This document shows, piece after piece, positions 15,578 to 24,901 of a stretch of 64,000 nt of DNA. Position 1 is the stretch's first letter; each line of letters begins with the position of its first letter. Made by a program: the position numbers and the translations under genes. The notes under the pieces were generated by a model. That model was not told where the DNA came from. It did no database searches and saw only the letters and a list, made by a program, of their open reading frames with translations. The stretch covers positions 744,001-808,000 of the forward strand of contig NZ_CP011132.1 of NCBI RefSeq assembly GCF_000981805.1, given 5' to 3'. The DNA is from Citrobacter amalonaticus Y19 (GTDB lineage: Bacteria > Pseudomonadota > Gammaproteobacteria > Enterobacterales > Enterobacteriaceae).

Positions 15578-16719
15578 TGTCCTGCTCCTTGTGATGGTTT
15601 GCATACATAGAACGTTTCTTTGATGCCGGTTTTGGCTTCGTACTGCGCGGCGACGGCTTGCTGAACGGTTGGGACCAGTGCTTCCGGCATCAGTGCGACG
15701 ATGCAGCCGCCAAATCCGCCTCCGGTCATGCGTACGCCGCCTTTGTCACCAATGGTGGCTTTGACGATGTCAACCAGCGTATCAATCTGCGGCACGGTGA
15801 TTTCGAAATCATCACGCATTGAGGCGTGCGATTCAGCCATCAGTTGCCCCATGCGGTGTAGATCGCCTTTTTCCAGCGCGCTGGCGGCTTCCACCGTTCG
15901 CGCATTCTCAGTTAACACGTGACGGACGCGTTTGGCAACCAGTGGGTCCAGTTCATTCGCCACGGCGTTAAAGGCTTCGAGACTGACATCACGCAATGCC
16001 GGTTGCTGGAAGAAACGAGCGCCCGTTTCGCACTGCTGACGGCGCGTGTTGTACTCGCTGCCGACCAGCGTGCGCTTAAAGTTGCTGTTGATGATAACAA
16101 TCGCCACGCCTTCTGGCATTGAAACCGCTTTGGTGCCGAGCGTCCGACAGTCGATCAGCAGGGCATGATCTTTCTTACCCAGCGCGGAGATGAGCTGATC
16201 CATAATTCCGCAGTTACAACCGACAAACTGGTTTTCCGCTTCCTGACCGTTAAGCGCAATCTGCGCACCGTCCAGCGGCAGATGATAAAGCTGCTGGAAC
16301 ACGGTGCCGACCGCCACTTCCAGCGAGGCGGAAGAGCTCAGTCCCGCGCCCTGTGGAACATTACCGCTGATCACCAGGTCCGCGCCGCCAAAGCTGCTGT
16401 CGCGTTTTAACAGGTGTTTTACCACGCCGCGCACATAGTTTGCCCATTGCTGGCTGTCGTGAGTCACGATGGGGGCATCGAGGGAGAACTCGTCAGTCTG
16501 ATTATCGTAATCGGCAGCAATGACGCGGATCAGGCGGTCGTTGCGGGCGGCGCAACTGATCACGGTTTGATAATCAATGGCGCAGGGCAGCACAAAGCCG
16601 TCGTTATAATCGGTATGCTCACCGATAAGGTTGACGCGGCCTGGTGCCTGAATGGTGTGGGTCGCAGGGTAGCCGAAAATTTCTGCAAACAGAGATTGTG
16701 TTTTCTCTTTCAGACTCAT
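15571..16719 (-). CDS. galK: Galactokinase GalK
   Basis: GHMP kinase phosphorylating alpha-D-galactose at C1. 382 residues, the usual length. The galactokinase signature PGRVNLIGEHTDY is at residues 26-38, the ATP loop VPQGAGLSSSASLEVAV near 120, and the third GHMP motif VRMTGGGFGGCIVAL near 337. It begins 2 bp after galT and overlaps galM, as in the E. coli operon. Confidence 0.98.
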   Translation of the reverse strand: MSLKEKTQSLFAEIFGYPATHTIQAPGRVNLIGEHTDYNDGFVLPCAIDYQTVISCAARNDRLIRVIAADYDNQTDEFSLDAPIVTHDSQQWANYVRGVVKHLLKRDSSFGGADLVISGNVPQGAGLSSSASLEVAVGTVFQQLYHLPLDGAQIALNGQEAENQFVGCNCGIMDQLISALGKKDHALLIDCRTLGTKAVSMPEGVAIVIINSNFKRTLVGSEYNTRRQQCETGARFFQQPALRDVSLEAFNAVANELDPLVAKRVRHVLTENARTVEAASALEKGDLHRMGQLMAESHASMRDDFEITVPQIDTLVDIVKATIGDKGGVRMTGGGFGGCIVALMPEALVPTVQQAVAAQYEAKTGIKETFYVCKPSQGAGQC

Positions 16720-16721
16720 TT

Positions 16722-17768
16722 TTATACTCCGGATTCGCGAAAATGGATGTCGCTGACCGCGCGCAGACGTTCTGCCGCTTGTTCCGCTGTGAGATCGCGC
16801 TGGGTCTCTGCCAGCATTTCGTAACCGACCATAAATTTACGGACGGTTGCAGAGCGCAGCAGCGGCGGATAAAAGTGCGCGTGCAACTGCCAGTGGTCAT
16901 TCTCTTCGCCGTTAAACGGCGCGCCGTGCCAGCCCATCGAATACGGGAAAGAGCACTGGAAGAGATTGTCATAACGGCTGGTCAGTTTTTTCAACGCCAG
17001 CGCCAGGTCTGCGCGCTGTTCGTCGGTCAAATCGGTGATGCGTAGTACATGCGCTTTCGGCAGCAACAGCGTTTCGAACGGCCATGCCGCCCAGTAGGGC
17101 ACAACAGCCAGCCAGTGATCGGTTTCCACTACCGTACGGCTGCCGTCAGCCAGTTCACGCTGCACGTAGTCGACCAGCATCGGCGACCCCTGCTCAGCCA
17201 GCCAGGCTTTTTGCAGACGATCTTCGCGTTCAGCTTCGTTTGGTAAGAAACTGTTGGCCCAAATCTGTCCGTGGGGATGGGGGTTAGAGCAGCCCATCGC
17301 CGCGCCTTTGTTTTCAAAGACCTGCACCCAGGGATAGCGTTTCCCGAGGTCTGCGGTTTGCTCTTGCCAGGTTTTCACAATTTCAGTCAGGGCGGGAACG
17401 CTTAGCTCCGGCAGCGTTTTACTGTGATCAGGCGAGAAGCAAATGACGCGACTGGTGCCGCGCGCGCTCTGGCAGCGCATCAGCGGGTCGTGACTGTCCG
17501 GCGCGTCGGGGGTGTCGGTCATTAACGCCGCGAAGTCGTTGGTGAAGACGAACGTCCCACTGTAATCCGGGTTCTTATCGCCAGTGACGCGGGTATTGCC
17601 CGCACACAGGAAGCAGTCCGGATCGTGTGCCGGCAGCACGTCGTTAGAGGGCGTTTCTTGCGCCCCCTGCCAGGGGCGTTTAGCACGATGCGGCGAGACC
17701 AGAATCCACTGCCCGGTGAGCAGATTAAAACGACGATGCGGATGATCGACGGGGTTAAATTGACTCAT
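16722..17768 (-). CDS. galT: Galactose-1-phosphate uridylyltransferase GalT
   Basis: Transfers UMP from UDP-glucose to galactose 1-phosphate through a uridylyl-histidine intermediate. 348 residues. Catalytic His166 lies in SNPHPHGQ (residues 161-168), and zinc ligands Cys52 and Cys55 are in DCFLC. The second HIT-like half includes WAAWPFETLLLPK. It lies 9 bp downstream of galE and 2 bp upstream of galK. Confidence 0.98.
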   Translation of the reverse strand: MSQFNPVDHPHRRFNLLTGQWILVSPHRAKRPWQGAQETPSNDVLPAHDPDCFLCAGNTRVTGDKNPDYSGTFVFTNDFAALMTDTPDAPDSHDPLMRCQSARGTSRVICFSPDHSKTLPELSVPALTEIVKTWQEQTADLGKRYPWVQVFENKGAAMGCSNPHPHGQIWANSFLPNEAEREDRLQKAWLAEQGSPMLVDYVQRELADGSRTVVETDHWLAVVPYWAAWPFETLLLPKAHVLRITDLTDEQRADLALALKKLTSRYDNLFQCSFPYSMGWHGAPFNGEENDHWQLHAHFYPPLLRSATVRKFMVGYEMLAETQRDLTAEQAAERLRAVSDIHFRESGV

Positions 17769-17777
17769 GGTGGTTTC

Positions 17778-18794
17778 TTAATCCTCGTATCCCTGCGGAT
17801 GACGCGACTGCCAGTGCCAGGTGTCCTGTGCCATCTCATCAAGCGTGCGCGTCACGCGCCAGTCCAGTTCGCGGTCAGCTTTGCTGGCATCCGCCCAGTA
17901 GGCAGGCAGGTCGCCATCGCGACGCGGCGCAAAATGGTAGTTAACCGGTTTACCGCAGGCTTTGCTGAAGGCGTTGACCACGTCCAGCACGCTGCTGCCG
18001 ACACCCGCGCCGAGGTTGTAAATATGGACGCCCTGAATGCCTGCCAGTTTTTCCATCGCGGCAACGTGACCGTCAGCGAGATCCATCACATGGATGTAAT
18101 CGCGTACGCCGGTGCCGTCTTCGGTTGGGTAGTCGTTGCCAAAAATGGCGAGGGAGTCGCGACGGCCCACCGCCACCTGCGCGATGTACGGCATCAGGTT
18201 ATTCGGGATGCCCTGCGGGTCTTCGCCCATGTCACCTGATGGATGCGCGCCGACCGGGTTGAAATAGCGCAGCAGCGCGATGCTCCACTCCGGCTGGGCT
18301 TTTTGCAGATCGGTGAGGATCTGCTCGACCATCAATTTGCTTTTGCCATAAGGGCTTTGCGGCGTACCGGTCGGGAAGCTTTCGACGTAAGGGATTTTCG
18401 GCTGGTCGCCGTAGACGGTTGCCGATGAGCTGAAAATGACGTTTTTGACGCCGGCGGCGCGCATGGCGCTAATCAGTCGCAGTGTGCCGTTGACGTTGTT
18501 GTCATAGTATTCCAGCGGTTTTGCGACCGATTCGCCGACGGCCTTCAGCCCGGCAAAATGGATGACGGTGTCAACCGCGTGATCGTGCAGAATTTCGGTT
18601 ATCAGCGCTTCGTTGCGGATATCGCCTTCGACAAACGTCGGATGTTTGCCGCTCAGACGTTCAATAACTGGCAGTACGCTGCGCTTACTGTTACAGAGGT
18701 TATCAAGGATGATGACGTCATGACCGTTTTTCAGTAACTGTACACAAGTATGGCTTCCTATGTAACCGCTACCACCGGTGACCAGAACTCTCAT
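17778..18794 (-). CDS. galE: UDP-glucose 4-epimerase GalE
   Basis: Short-chain dehydrogenase fold, 338 residues, interconverting UDP-glucose and UDP-galactose with bound NAD. The nucleotide motif GGSGYIGSH is at residues 7-15, and the catalytic Ser124 (SSSATVYG), Tyr149 and Lys153 (YGKSK) are all present. First gene of the gal operon. The internal GalR operator overlaps its start region at 18760-18775. Confidence 0.98.
   Translation of the reverse strand: MRVLVTGGSGYIGSHTCVQLLKNGHDVIILDNLCNSKRSVLPVIERLSGKHPTFVEGDIRNEALITEILHDHAVDTVIHFAGLKAVGESVAKPLEYYDNNVNGTLRLISAMRAAGVKNVIFSSSATVYGDQPKIPYVESFPTGTPQSPYGKSKLMVEQILTDLQKAQPEWSIALLRYFNPVGAHPSGDMGEDPQGIPNNLMPYIAQVAVGRRDSLAIFGNDYPTEDGTGVRDYIHVMDLADGHVAAMEKLAGIQGVHIYNLGAGVGSSVLDVVNAFSKACGKPVNYHFAPRRDGDLPAYWADASKADRELDWRVTRTLDEMAQDTWHWQSRHPQGYED
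18760..18775. promoter_or_regulatory. Internal gal operator (OI)
   Basis: ATGTAACCGCTACCAC on the + strand, the exact internal GalR/GalS operator known within E. coli galE. Together with OE it allows GalR loop repression. Confidence 0.92.
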
Positions 18795-18819
18795 AATTCG
18801 CTCCGTTAAGCTTATGGTA

Positions 18820-18890
18820 TGGAATTACCATAGCATAACAAAGATGCGAAAAGTGTGACATGGAATAAAATAGTGGAATCGTTTACACTC
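18820..18890 (-). promoter_or_regulatory. gal promoters with CRP site and external operator (OE)
   Basis: Reading towards galE: the GalR/GalS operator GTGGAATCGTTTACAC at 18873-18888 (+ strand), the CRP site around 18852-18873 (AAGTGTGACATGGAATAAAA), and a TATGGTAAT -10 element near 18824-18832. The order and spacing match the E. coli gal control region, including overlapping P1/P2. Confidence 0.9.
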
Positions 18891-18964
18891 GCAAATTCTC
18901 TCGCTGAGTCATCAATTATTCGATTATAAATCATAAACTTTAAGAATGATTGCGCCTTTTATCC

Positions 18965-18990
18965 GAAAAAAAAGGGCGCTTTCGCGCCCA
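18965..18990 (-). terminator. Intrinsic terminator of modF
   Basis: On the minus strand GGGCGCGAAAGCGCCC is followed by eight T, 11 bp after the modF stop. It insulates modF from the gal promoter. Confidence 0.92.
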
Positions 18991-19000
18991 CGGATGAAAA

Positions 19001-20473
19001 CTAACGCAACGGCGTTTGCAGATAGGTATATGTCTCGCCCTCTGGTACAAACTCCAGACGGTGGGTAATACAGGCCGGCGCATCTTCAGCGTGATGGGAG
19101 ACAAACAGCAACTGCGTGTCGCCCTCGCTAATTAACACGTCGACAAAACGACGGATGAGCTGGCGGTTCAGCGGGTCCAGTCCCTGTAACGGTTCGTCCA
19201 GAATCAGCAGGGTCGGGTGCTTAACCAGCGCCCGGGCGATCAGCGCCAGTCGTTGTTGTCCCCAGGAGAGACTATGAAACGGCGCGTCGGCGGTGCGTTT
19301 GTCGAGTCCCAGAATATCCAGCCACTGCTGCGCGAGTTTCTGCTGACGATCCGACACGGCCTGATAGATCCCGATAGAGTCAAAATAGCCCGACAGAATC
19401 ACATTGCGCACGGTGGTACTCACCCGGTAGTCGAGATGCAGACTGCTACTGACATAGCCGATGTGTTTTTTGATATCCCAGATGGTTTCACCGCTGCCGC
19501 GACGACGACCAAATAGCGTCAGATCGTTGCTGTATCCCTGCGGATGGTCGCCGGTTATCAGGCTGAGCAATGTGGATTTTCCGGCGCCGTTGGGGCCGAC
19601 AATCTGCCAGTGCTCACCGGGATCCACCTGCCAGCTCAGACGATCGAGAATAGGGCGGTCGTTGTACGACACGACGCCATCCTTGAGGATGATCCGCGGC
19701 GTATCGGCGGACAGAACAGGGTGGGCGGCAGGTTCGTCGGCTTCAGGCAGCGCCACCCCTTCCAGTCGCTCGCTATGGGCAAGTTGGGCGATCAGCGCCT
19801 GCTGGAGTAAGTCCGTTTTCGATCCCGTTTCCATTAAGGCGCAGTCAACCAGTACGCCGGCATACTGAACGAACGACGGGATTTCATCAAAGCGGTTCAA
19901 CACCAGCACCAGTGTGATGCCGGACTGGTGCAGCGTTTCAAGCAGTACTGCCAACTGCTGGCGGGAGGCGACATCCAGACCGTCAAACGGCTCATCGAGA
20001 ATCAATAAATCGGGCTCAGACATCAGCGCCTGACAGAGCAGCGTTTTGCGCGTTTCCCCGGTAGAGAGATATTTAAAGCGGCGATCGAGCAGATGCGTGA
20101 TACCAAACTGCTGAGCTAGCGTCGCGCAGCGGGTCGGGTCCTTCACCTCGTCCTGAACGATCTCCATCGTGGTGCGTCCGGTATCCTCTTCGCCTGGACT
20201 GAGCATATCGGTGTTATTACGCTGCCATTCATCGCTGACCAGTTTCTGCAGTTGCTCAAAAGAAAGACGGGTAATCCGCGAAAAGGCGCACTGGCGTTCG
20301 CCTTTGAGCAGCGGCAACTCACCGGCCAGCGCGCGCGCCAGTGCCGATTTCCCGCTTCCATTCGACCCCACAAACGCCCAGCTCTCACCCGCGTTTAATG
20401 TCACGGAATCCAGACGAAGCGTTTTTGTATCGCTAAGACGAAACGTGCCTTGCAAAATATGCAACGATGACAT
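19001..20473 (-). CDS. modF: Duplicated ABC ATPase ModF
   Basis: 490-residue protein with two ABC ATPase halves and no membrane segment. Half one: Walker A VGSNGSGKSALA near 34, signature LSTGETRKTL near 143, Walker B LLILDEPFDGLD near 164. Half two: GPNGAGKSTLL near 295, LSWGQQRLAL near 404, LLILDEPLQGLD near 427. Start at ATG 20473 (MSSLHILQG); the longer frame has no support. In E. coli modF is co-transcribed with modE. Here about 6.8 kb of other genes lie between them, so modF must rely on another promoter, for which a candidate is visible at 20507-20535. Its precise role in molybdenum handling is unclear. Confidence 0.96.
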   Translation of the reverse strand: MSSLHILQGTFRLSDTKTLRLDSVTLNAGESWAFVGSNGSGKSALARALAGELPLLKGERQCAFSRITRLSFEQLQKLVSDEWQRNNTDMLSPGEEDTGRTTMEIVQDEVKDPTRCATLAQQFGITHLLDRRFKYLSTGETRKTLLCQALMSEPDLLILDEPFDGLDVASRQQLAVLLETLHQSGITLVLVLNRFDEIPSFVQYAGVLVDCALMETGSKTDLLQQALIAQLAHSERLEGVALPEADEPAAHPVLSADTPRIILKDGVVSYNDRPILDRLSWQVDPGEHWQIVGPNGAGKSTLLSLITGDHPQGYSNDLTLFGRRRGSGETIWDIKKHIGYVSSSLHLDYRVSTTVRNVILSGYFDSIGIYQAVSDRQQKLAQQWLDILGLDKRTADAPFHSLSWGQQRLALIARALVKHPTLLILDEPLQGLDPLNRQLIRRFVDVLISEGDTQLLFVSHHAEDAPACITHRLEFVPEGETYTYLQTPLR

Positions 20474-20506
20474 TTTGTATCCCATTTTATGCAGCAATGA
20501 ATGACA

Positions 20507-20535
20507 GGGATACGTGTTCCGCAATGGAATGTCAA
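20507..20535 (-). promoter_or_regulatory. Candidate sigma-70 promoter of modF
   Basis: On the minus strand TTGACA (20535-20530) is followed after 17 bp by TATCCC (20512-20507), about 35 bp before the modF ATG. The -35 is perfect and the -10 weak. Confidence 0.5.
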
Positions 20536-20707
20536 TGTGATTAGCGCGACTGCGAGTAAAAACGGCCCTCAACGTTCGGTGTGGGTATCTGTGCCGTATG
20601 CTTGCTATTACGCCAGAGCTATCGCCATTTTGTGAACCACTGCAAAAAAGGGCGACGCGTTATCCAGTATTTTTTCGCAGCCAGTAGAGATGTCATGGCG
20701 ATAAATG

Positions 20708-21616
20708 ATGGAGTGTTTTGTGGATATTTTTATCTCGAAAAAAATGCGTAATTTCATCCTGTTGGCGCAAACCAATAATATCGCCAGAGCCGCTGAGAAA
20801 ATACACATGACGGCCTCGCCGTTTGGTAAAAGCATTTCAGCGCTGGAAGATCAGATTGGCTATACGTTGTTTACCCGCAAAGATAACAGCATAAGCCTGA
20901 ACAAGGCCGGGCAGGAGTTGTACCAGAAACTGTTTCCGATTTATCAGTCCTTGTCGGCTATCGATAATGAAATTCATCACTCTGTGCGTGGTTCGCGCAA
21001 TATTGTGATTGGCGTCGACAACACCTATCCGACGATTATTTTCGATCAGTTGATTAGCCTGGGCGACAAGTACGACGGCGTGACCGTAAAGTCTGTCGAG
21101 TTTAGCGAGAATGAAGTCATTGATAACCTGTTTAGCCGCCAACTCGATTTTATCATTTCGCCGCAGTATGTTTCGGCTCGTGTGCAGGAACTGGATAATC
21201 TGACCATCAGTGAGTTGAAGCCGCTGCGTCTGGGGTTTCTCGTTTCCCGTCGCTACGAGGATAAACAGCCGCAGGATCTGCTCCGTGAACTGCCCTGGTT
21301 GCAAATGCGTTTTCAGAATCGGGCCAATTTTGAGGCGATACTGGAGGCTCATATGCGGCCATGCGGCATTAATCCGACGATTATCTACCGCCCGTACAGC
21401 TTTATGGCGAAAATCAGCGCGGTGGAGCACGGGCAGTTTCTGACCGTGATCCCACACTTTGCGTGGCGTCTGGTGAATCCGGCGACACTGAAGTATTTCG
21501 ATGCGCCTGGTCGTCCGATGTACATGCAGGAATACCTGTACTCGTTGAAAAACCACCGCTATACCGCCACGATACTTCAGCAAATTGCGGAAGATCGTGG
21601 CACAGAGGTGAATTAG
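20708..21616 (+). CDS. LysR-family regulator next to the scp cluster (YgfI-like)
   Basis: 302-residue LysR-type transcriptional regulator. The N-terminal winged HTH reads FILLAQTNNIARAAEKIHMTASPFGKSISALEDQIGYTLFTRK (about residues 14-56), followed by a periplasmic-binding-type effector domain (IVIGVDNTYPTIIF, LGFLVSRRYEDK). It starts at the second of two adjacent ATGs (20705 or 20708). Its neighbour gene scpC is convergent, the stops overlapping by four bases, just as ygfI sits at the end of the E. coli scpA-argK-scpB-scpC cluster. It probably moved with the cluster and may regulate it. Its effector is unknown. Confidence 0.9.
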   Translation: MECFVDIFISKKMRNFILLAQTNNIARAAEKIHMTASPFGKSISALEDQIGYTLFTRKDNSISLNKAGQELYQKLFPIYQSLSAIDNEIHHSVRGSRNIVIGVDNTYPTIIFDQLISLGDKYDGVTVKSVEFSENEVIDNLFSRQLDFIISPQYVSARVQELDNLTISELKPLRLGFLVSRRYEDKQPQDLLRELPWLQMRFQNRANFEAILEAHMRPCGINPTIIYRPYSFMAKISAVEHGQFLTVIPHFAWRLVNPATLKYFDAPGRPMYMQEYLYSLKNHRYTATILQQIAEDRGTEVN

Positions 21617-23091
21617 CCGAGCATCGAACCGCGTTCAAGCAGATTGCGGTGCAGATCGAACACGTGGCTGAGATCGTGGTGAATATGCCCGCCAGGCGCA
21701 CTCTCGAGATAGCGGTGCAGATAGTCCTGGTAGAGAGGATGCGCACAGTTGTCGATGATCGTGTGCGCCCGCTGCAGCGGTGAAAGCCCGCGAAGATCGG
21801 CGATCCCCTGTTCGGTGATGATCACCTTCACGCTGTGCTCGCTGTGGTCAACGTGGCTGCACATCGGGACGATGGTGGAAATCTTGCCGCCTTTGGCGAT
21901 GGACGGCGCCATAAAGATAGACAGATAGGCGTTGCGCTCAAAATCACCGCTGCCGCCAATGCCGTTCATCAGATTCACACCGGCCACGTGTGTCGAATTG
22001 GCGTGACCGTAGATATCAAATTCCAGCCCCACGTTCAGGGCTATCACCCCAAGACGACGGATAATCTCCGGATTGTTGGAGATCTCCTGCGGGCGGAGCA
22101 CAATACGACTGGCGAAGAAGTCCATGTTGTCGTAAATCTTCAGCAAGGAATCGGCGGATACCGTCAGGCTGGAGGCACTGGCGCCGGTGATTTTTCCCGT
22201 TTCAAGCAGATGGACGACGGACTCCTGTAACACCTCTGAATACATCATGAAAGGCGGAATGTCCGGGTTCTCCCCAAGTCGCGCCATCACGGCATTATTG
22301 ATATTGCCAACCCCACTTTGCAGTGGCAGAAACTCAGGCGGGATCCGCCCTCGCGCCATCTCTTCCAGTAGAAACGTCACGACGTTATCGGCGATTTGCT
22401 GGCAGACAGGATTGGCGTTATCCAGTACGTTTCCGCTGTCGGGCAGTTCAGTGTCAACCACCGCCACAATCTTGTTGGGATCGATTTGCACATACCGGGT
22501 ACCCACGCGATCCATCGCATGATAAATGGGCACGCTGTTACGACGCGGCGGCGCGCCGGGAATGACGATATCAGCCAGTTCAGCGACGCGTGGGTTGTGG
22601 TAGTGGTTCAGCTCAATAATGATTTTCTTCGCCCGCAGCAGCCAGGTGGGCGCATTACCGATCCCGCTGGTAAGCCAGACCCGTCCGTCAGGCGTAATGG
22701 CCGAGGCTTCAATTACCGCAACGTCAATATCACCAAAGAAGCCATAGTTCACCATCTGCGCCACTTCGCTCAGATGCAGGTCCACAAAGCGTACCTGGCC
22801 CTGATTGATTTTTTGCCGTAGGCTGCCTGACGTCTGATACGGCGCGCGCCATGAGATGGCGTCAGCCTCTGAAAGTACATCATCAGCGGCAGCGCTAATC
22901 GACGCCCCCGTCAGCAGCCTTATCTGAAACGGTTTTTGCGCCTGATGGAGTTCGCTGGCGCGGCGGGCGATAGCCGCAGGGAGTGCTTTGGGAGAACCAG
23001 CGGGGGTAAAGCCGCTGAAAGCAACCATCGCATTATGCTCGATAATCTGCGCCGCTTCATCGGCGCTCATCCGTGACCAGGGGTCTTTCAT
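21613..23091 (-). CDS. scpC: Propionyl-CoA:succinate CoA-transferase ScpC
   Basis: Acetyl-CoA hydrolase/CoA-transferase family enzyme closing the succinate-to-propionate cycle by moving CoA from propionyl-CoA to succinate. 492 residues from ATG 23091 (MKDPWSRMSADEAAQII), preceded by GGAAGGGA. Conserved AFSGFTPAGSPKALP near 22-36, QSGVGNINNAVMARLGE near 258-274 (with the loop preceding the catalytic glutamate region), GIGGSGDFERNAYLS and ITEQGIADLRGLSP. Last gene of scpA-(argK-scpB)-scpC; the start lies 19 bp after the decarboxylase stop. Confidence 0.95.
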   Translation of the reverse strand: MKDPWSRMSADEAAQIIEHNAMVAFSGFTPAGSPKALPAAIARRASELHQAQKPFQIRLLTGASISAAADDVLSEADAISWRAPYQTSGSLRQKINQGQVRFVDLHLSEVAQMVNYGFFGDIDVAVIEASAITPDGRVWLTSGIGNAPTWLLRAKKIIIELNHYHNPRVAELADIVIPGAPPRRNSVPIYHAMDRVGTRYVQIDPNKIVAVVDTELPDSGNVLDNANPVCQQIADNVVTFLLEEMARGRIPPEFLPLQSGVGNINNAVMARLGENPDIPPFMMYSEVLQESVVHLLETGKITGASASSLTVSADSLLKIYDNMDFFASRIVLRPQEISNNPEIIRRLGVIALNVGLEFDIYGHANSTHVAGVNLMNGIGGSGDFERNAYLSIFMAPSIAKGGKISTIVPMCSHVDHSEHSVKVIITEQGIADLRGLSPLQRAHTIIDNCAHPLYQDYLHRYLESAPGGHIHHDLSHVFDLHRNLLERGSMLG

Positions 23092-23110
23092 ATCTTGTCC
23101 CTTCCCGGTA

Positions 23111-24901
23111 TCAGTGACCGACAAAGTTGGGTTTACGTTTATTCATAAACGCGTTCATCCCTTCCTGGTAATCTTCGCTGTCGTAAACGGCACGGCGCAT
23201 TCCCTGAATACGTTCGAACTCATCGGAATTCATGGTATGCGCTTCACCAAGCACGCGAAGCTCTTCTTTAATCACTGCGATGGCAAGCGGCGCTTTTTCC
23301 GAAATATGGTGCGCCATCTGCAATGTGAAATCCTCCAGCTCTTCGACGGCGACAACGTGGTTGAGGATACCGACCGCCTGCGCGCGCTGTGCGGTAATAG
23401 GGGAGGCGGTGAAGATCAGTTCTTTAACGATATGGAAACCCGCATCGCGGGTCAGGTTGTGGATACCGACCAGATTGTACGGAACGCCAAGGTTGACCGG
23501 GGTCATGGAGAATGTGGAGGTACTGGCTGCGATGATCAGATCGGAGCTCATGATCATCTCAAATGCGCCTCCCCAGACGCTGCCCTCGACCATTGAGATA
23601 ACCGGTTTGGGGTACTTCTGAATCATGCGGGTGATCTGGCGCAGAGGATCGTCATAAGAGAGCGGATCGCGCCGTCCGGCGGGCAACTCATGAATGTCAT
23701 GACCGGCGGAGAAGACCTTCGCGCCAGCAGGTGCGCGCAGGATAATACAGCGAATATCCGGGCGATTGAGATCGCTGAGCGCCAGCATGAGATCGTCAAT
23801 AAAGACTTTGCTCAGGGCGTTCAGCTTGCGGGCATAGTTGAACTCAATGACGGCCACTTTACGGATGATGACAACGTTAACATATTGATAAGACATGCTT
23901 TTCTCTTTTTCAAAGTAATGATTCTGAAGGTATTCGCGGATTCGCTGAAGACCGGCGCGTGACGAGAGACGGTTGTTTTTGACGGCCTGCTGCGTCAGGT
24001 GGTAGTAGCGGTCGAAGTCGTCACGGGAGAACAGGAGCCGCAGCGCCTCGGCTTCTGTTTGTTTTTGCAACCAGTTAATTTCCTGCAACTGGCGTACCTG
24101 CTGTAGTCGTCCGCTGGCGGTTAATTGGGTTCTGAAATCGCAGATGGCCTGCCAGACCTCGTCAATACCGCGTTTTTCCAGCGCGCTACAGCTCAATACC
24201 TGCGGCTGCCACTCGGCATATTTATGGCGCAAAATATGCAGTGCGCTCTCGTACATATGGCGGGCAATGGCGACGCGGTTGTGGTTTTCACCGTCATCCT
24301 TGTTGATGACAATCAAATCCGCCATTTCCATGATCCCTTTTTTTATGCCCTGCAGGTCATCGCCGCCACCGGCTATCTGTAACGACACAAAGCAGTCCAC
24401 CATGTTGGCGATTTCCGTTTCCGATTGTCCGACACCGACCGTTTCAATGATCACAACGTCGAATCCCGCCGCTTCGCACAACAGCACCAGTTCCCGGGCA
24501 TGCAGGCAGGCACCGCCCAGATGACCTCGGGAGGGGGCCGGGCGGATGAAGGCGGCATCCGATCGCGCCAGTTCGGTCATTCGCGTTTTGTCGCCAAGAA
24601 TGCTGCCACCGCTGACAGGACTGCTGGGATCGACGGCAATCACCGCCACGCGCAGTCCGTCGCGGATGAGACGCGTGCCGAAAGCCTCCAGAAACGTGCT
24701 TTTCCCGGCGCCTGGCGTGCCTGTGATGCCCAGGCGCAGCGCGTTGCCGGTGAAAGGCATAATGGCATCCAGCAGTTGTGCGCTTTGCGCCTGATGACGA
24801 GGATGCTGACTTTCAACCAGCGTCATGGCCCGGGCGAGCGTGGCTCGTTCTCCTTGCCGTAATCGCTGTACGGTATCAGCCAGCGTGGAGTCGTTAATCA
24901 T
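23111..24901 (-). CDS. In-frame fusion: mutase GTPase chaperone ArgK (MeaB-type) plus methylmalonyl-CoA decarboxylase ScpB
   Basis: A single 596-codon frame. Residues 1-331 are the G3E-type GTPase ArgK/YgfD that protects and reloads B12 mutase: Walker A GITGTPGAGKSTFLEAFG near 59-76, switch motifs DPSSPVSGGSILGDKTRM and ETVGVGQSE, and base motif NKDD. Residues 336-596 are ScpB/YgfG, a crotonase-fold decarboxylase of methylmalonyl-CoA: FSAGHDIHELP, EGSVWGGAFEMIMSSDLI. In E. coli these are separate proteins of 331 and 261 residues. Here the codons between (KEKS) contain no stop. A weak AAAGAG site before Met336 (ATG at 23896) could still give free ScpB. The start overlaps the scpA stop by eight bases. 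Either a real fusion or a sequencing change of one stop codon. Confidence 0.88.
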   Translation of the reverse strand: MINDSTLADTVQRLRQGERATLARAMTLVESQHPRHQAQSAQLLDAIMPFTGNALRLGITGTPGAGKSTFLEAFGTRLIRDGLRVAVIAVDPSSPVSGGSILGDKTRMTELARSDAAFIRPAPSRGHLGGACLHARELVLLCEAAGFDVVIIETVGVGQSETEIANMVDCFVSLQIAGGGDDLQGIKKGIMEMADLIVINKDDGENHNRVAIARHMYESALHILRHKYAEWQPQVLSCSALEKRGIDEVWQAICDFRTQLTASGRLQQVRQLQEINWLQKQTEAEALRLLFSRDDFDRYYHLTQQAVKNNRLSSRAGLQRIREYLQNHYFEKEKSMSYQYVNVVIIRKVAVIEFNYARKLNALSKVFIDDLMLALSDLNRPDIRCIILRAPAGAKVFSAGHDIHELPAGRRDPLSYDDPLRQITRMIQKYPKPVISMVEGSVWGGAFEMIMSSDLIIAASTSTFSMTPVNLGVPYNLVGIHNLTRDAGFHIVKELIFTASPITAQRAQAVGILNHVVAVEELEDFTLQMAHHISEKAPLAIAVIKEELRVLGEAHTMNSDEFERIQGMRRAVYDSEDYQEGMNAFMNKRKPNFVGH

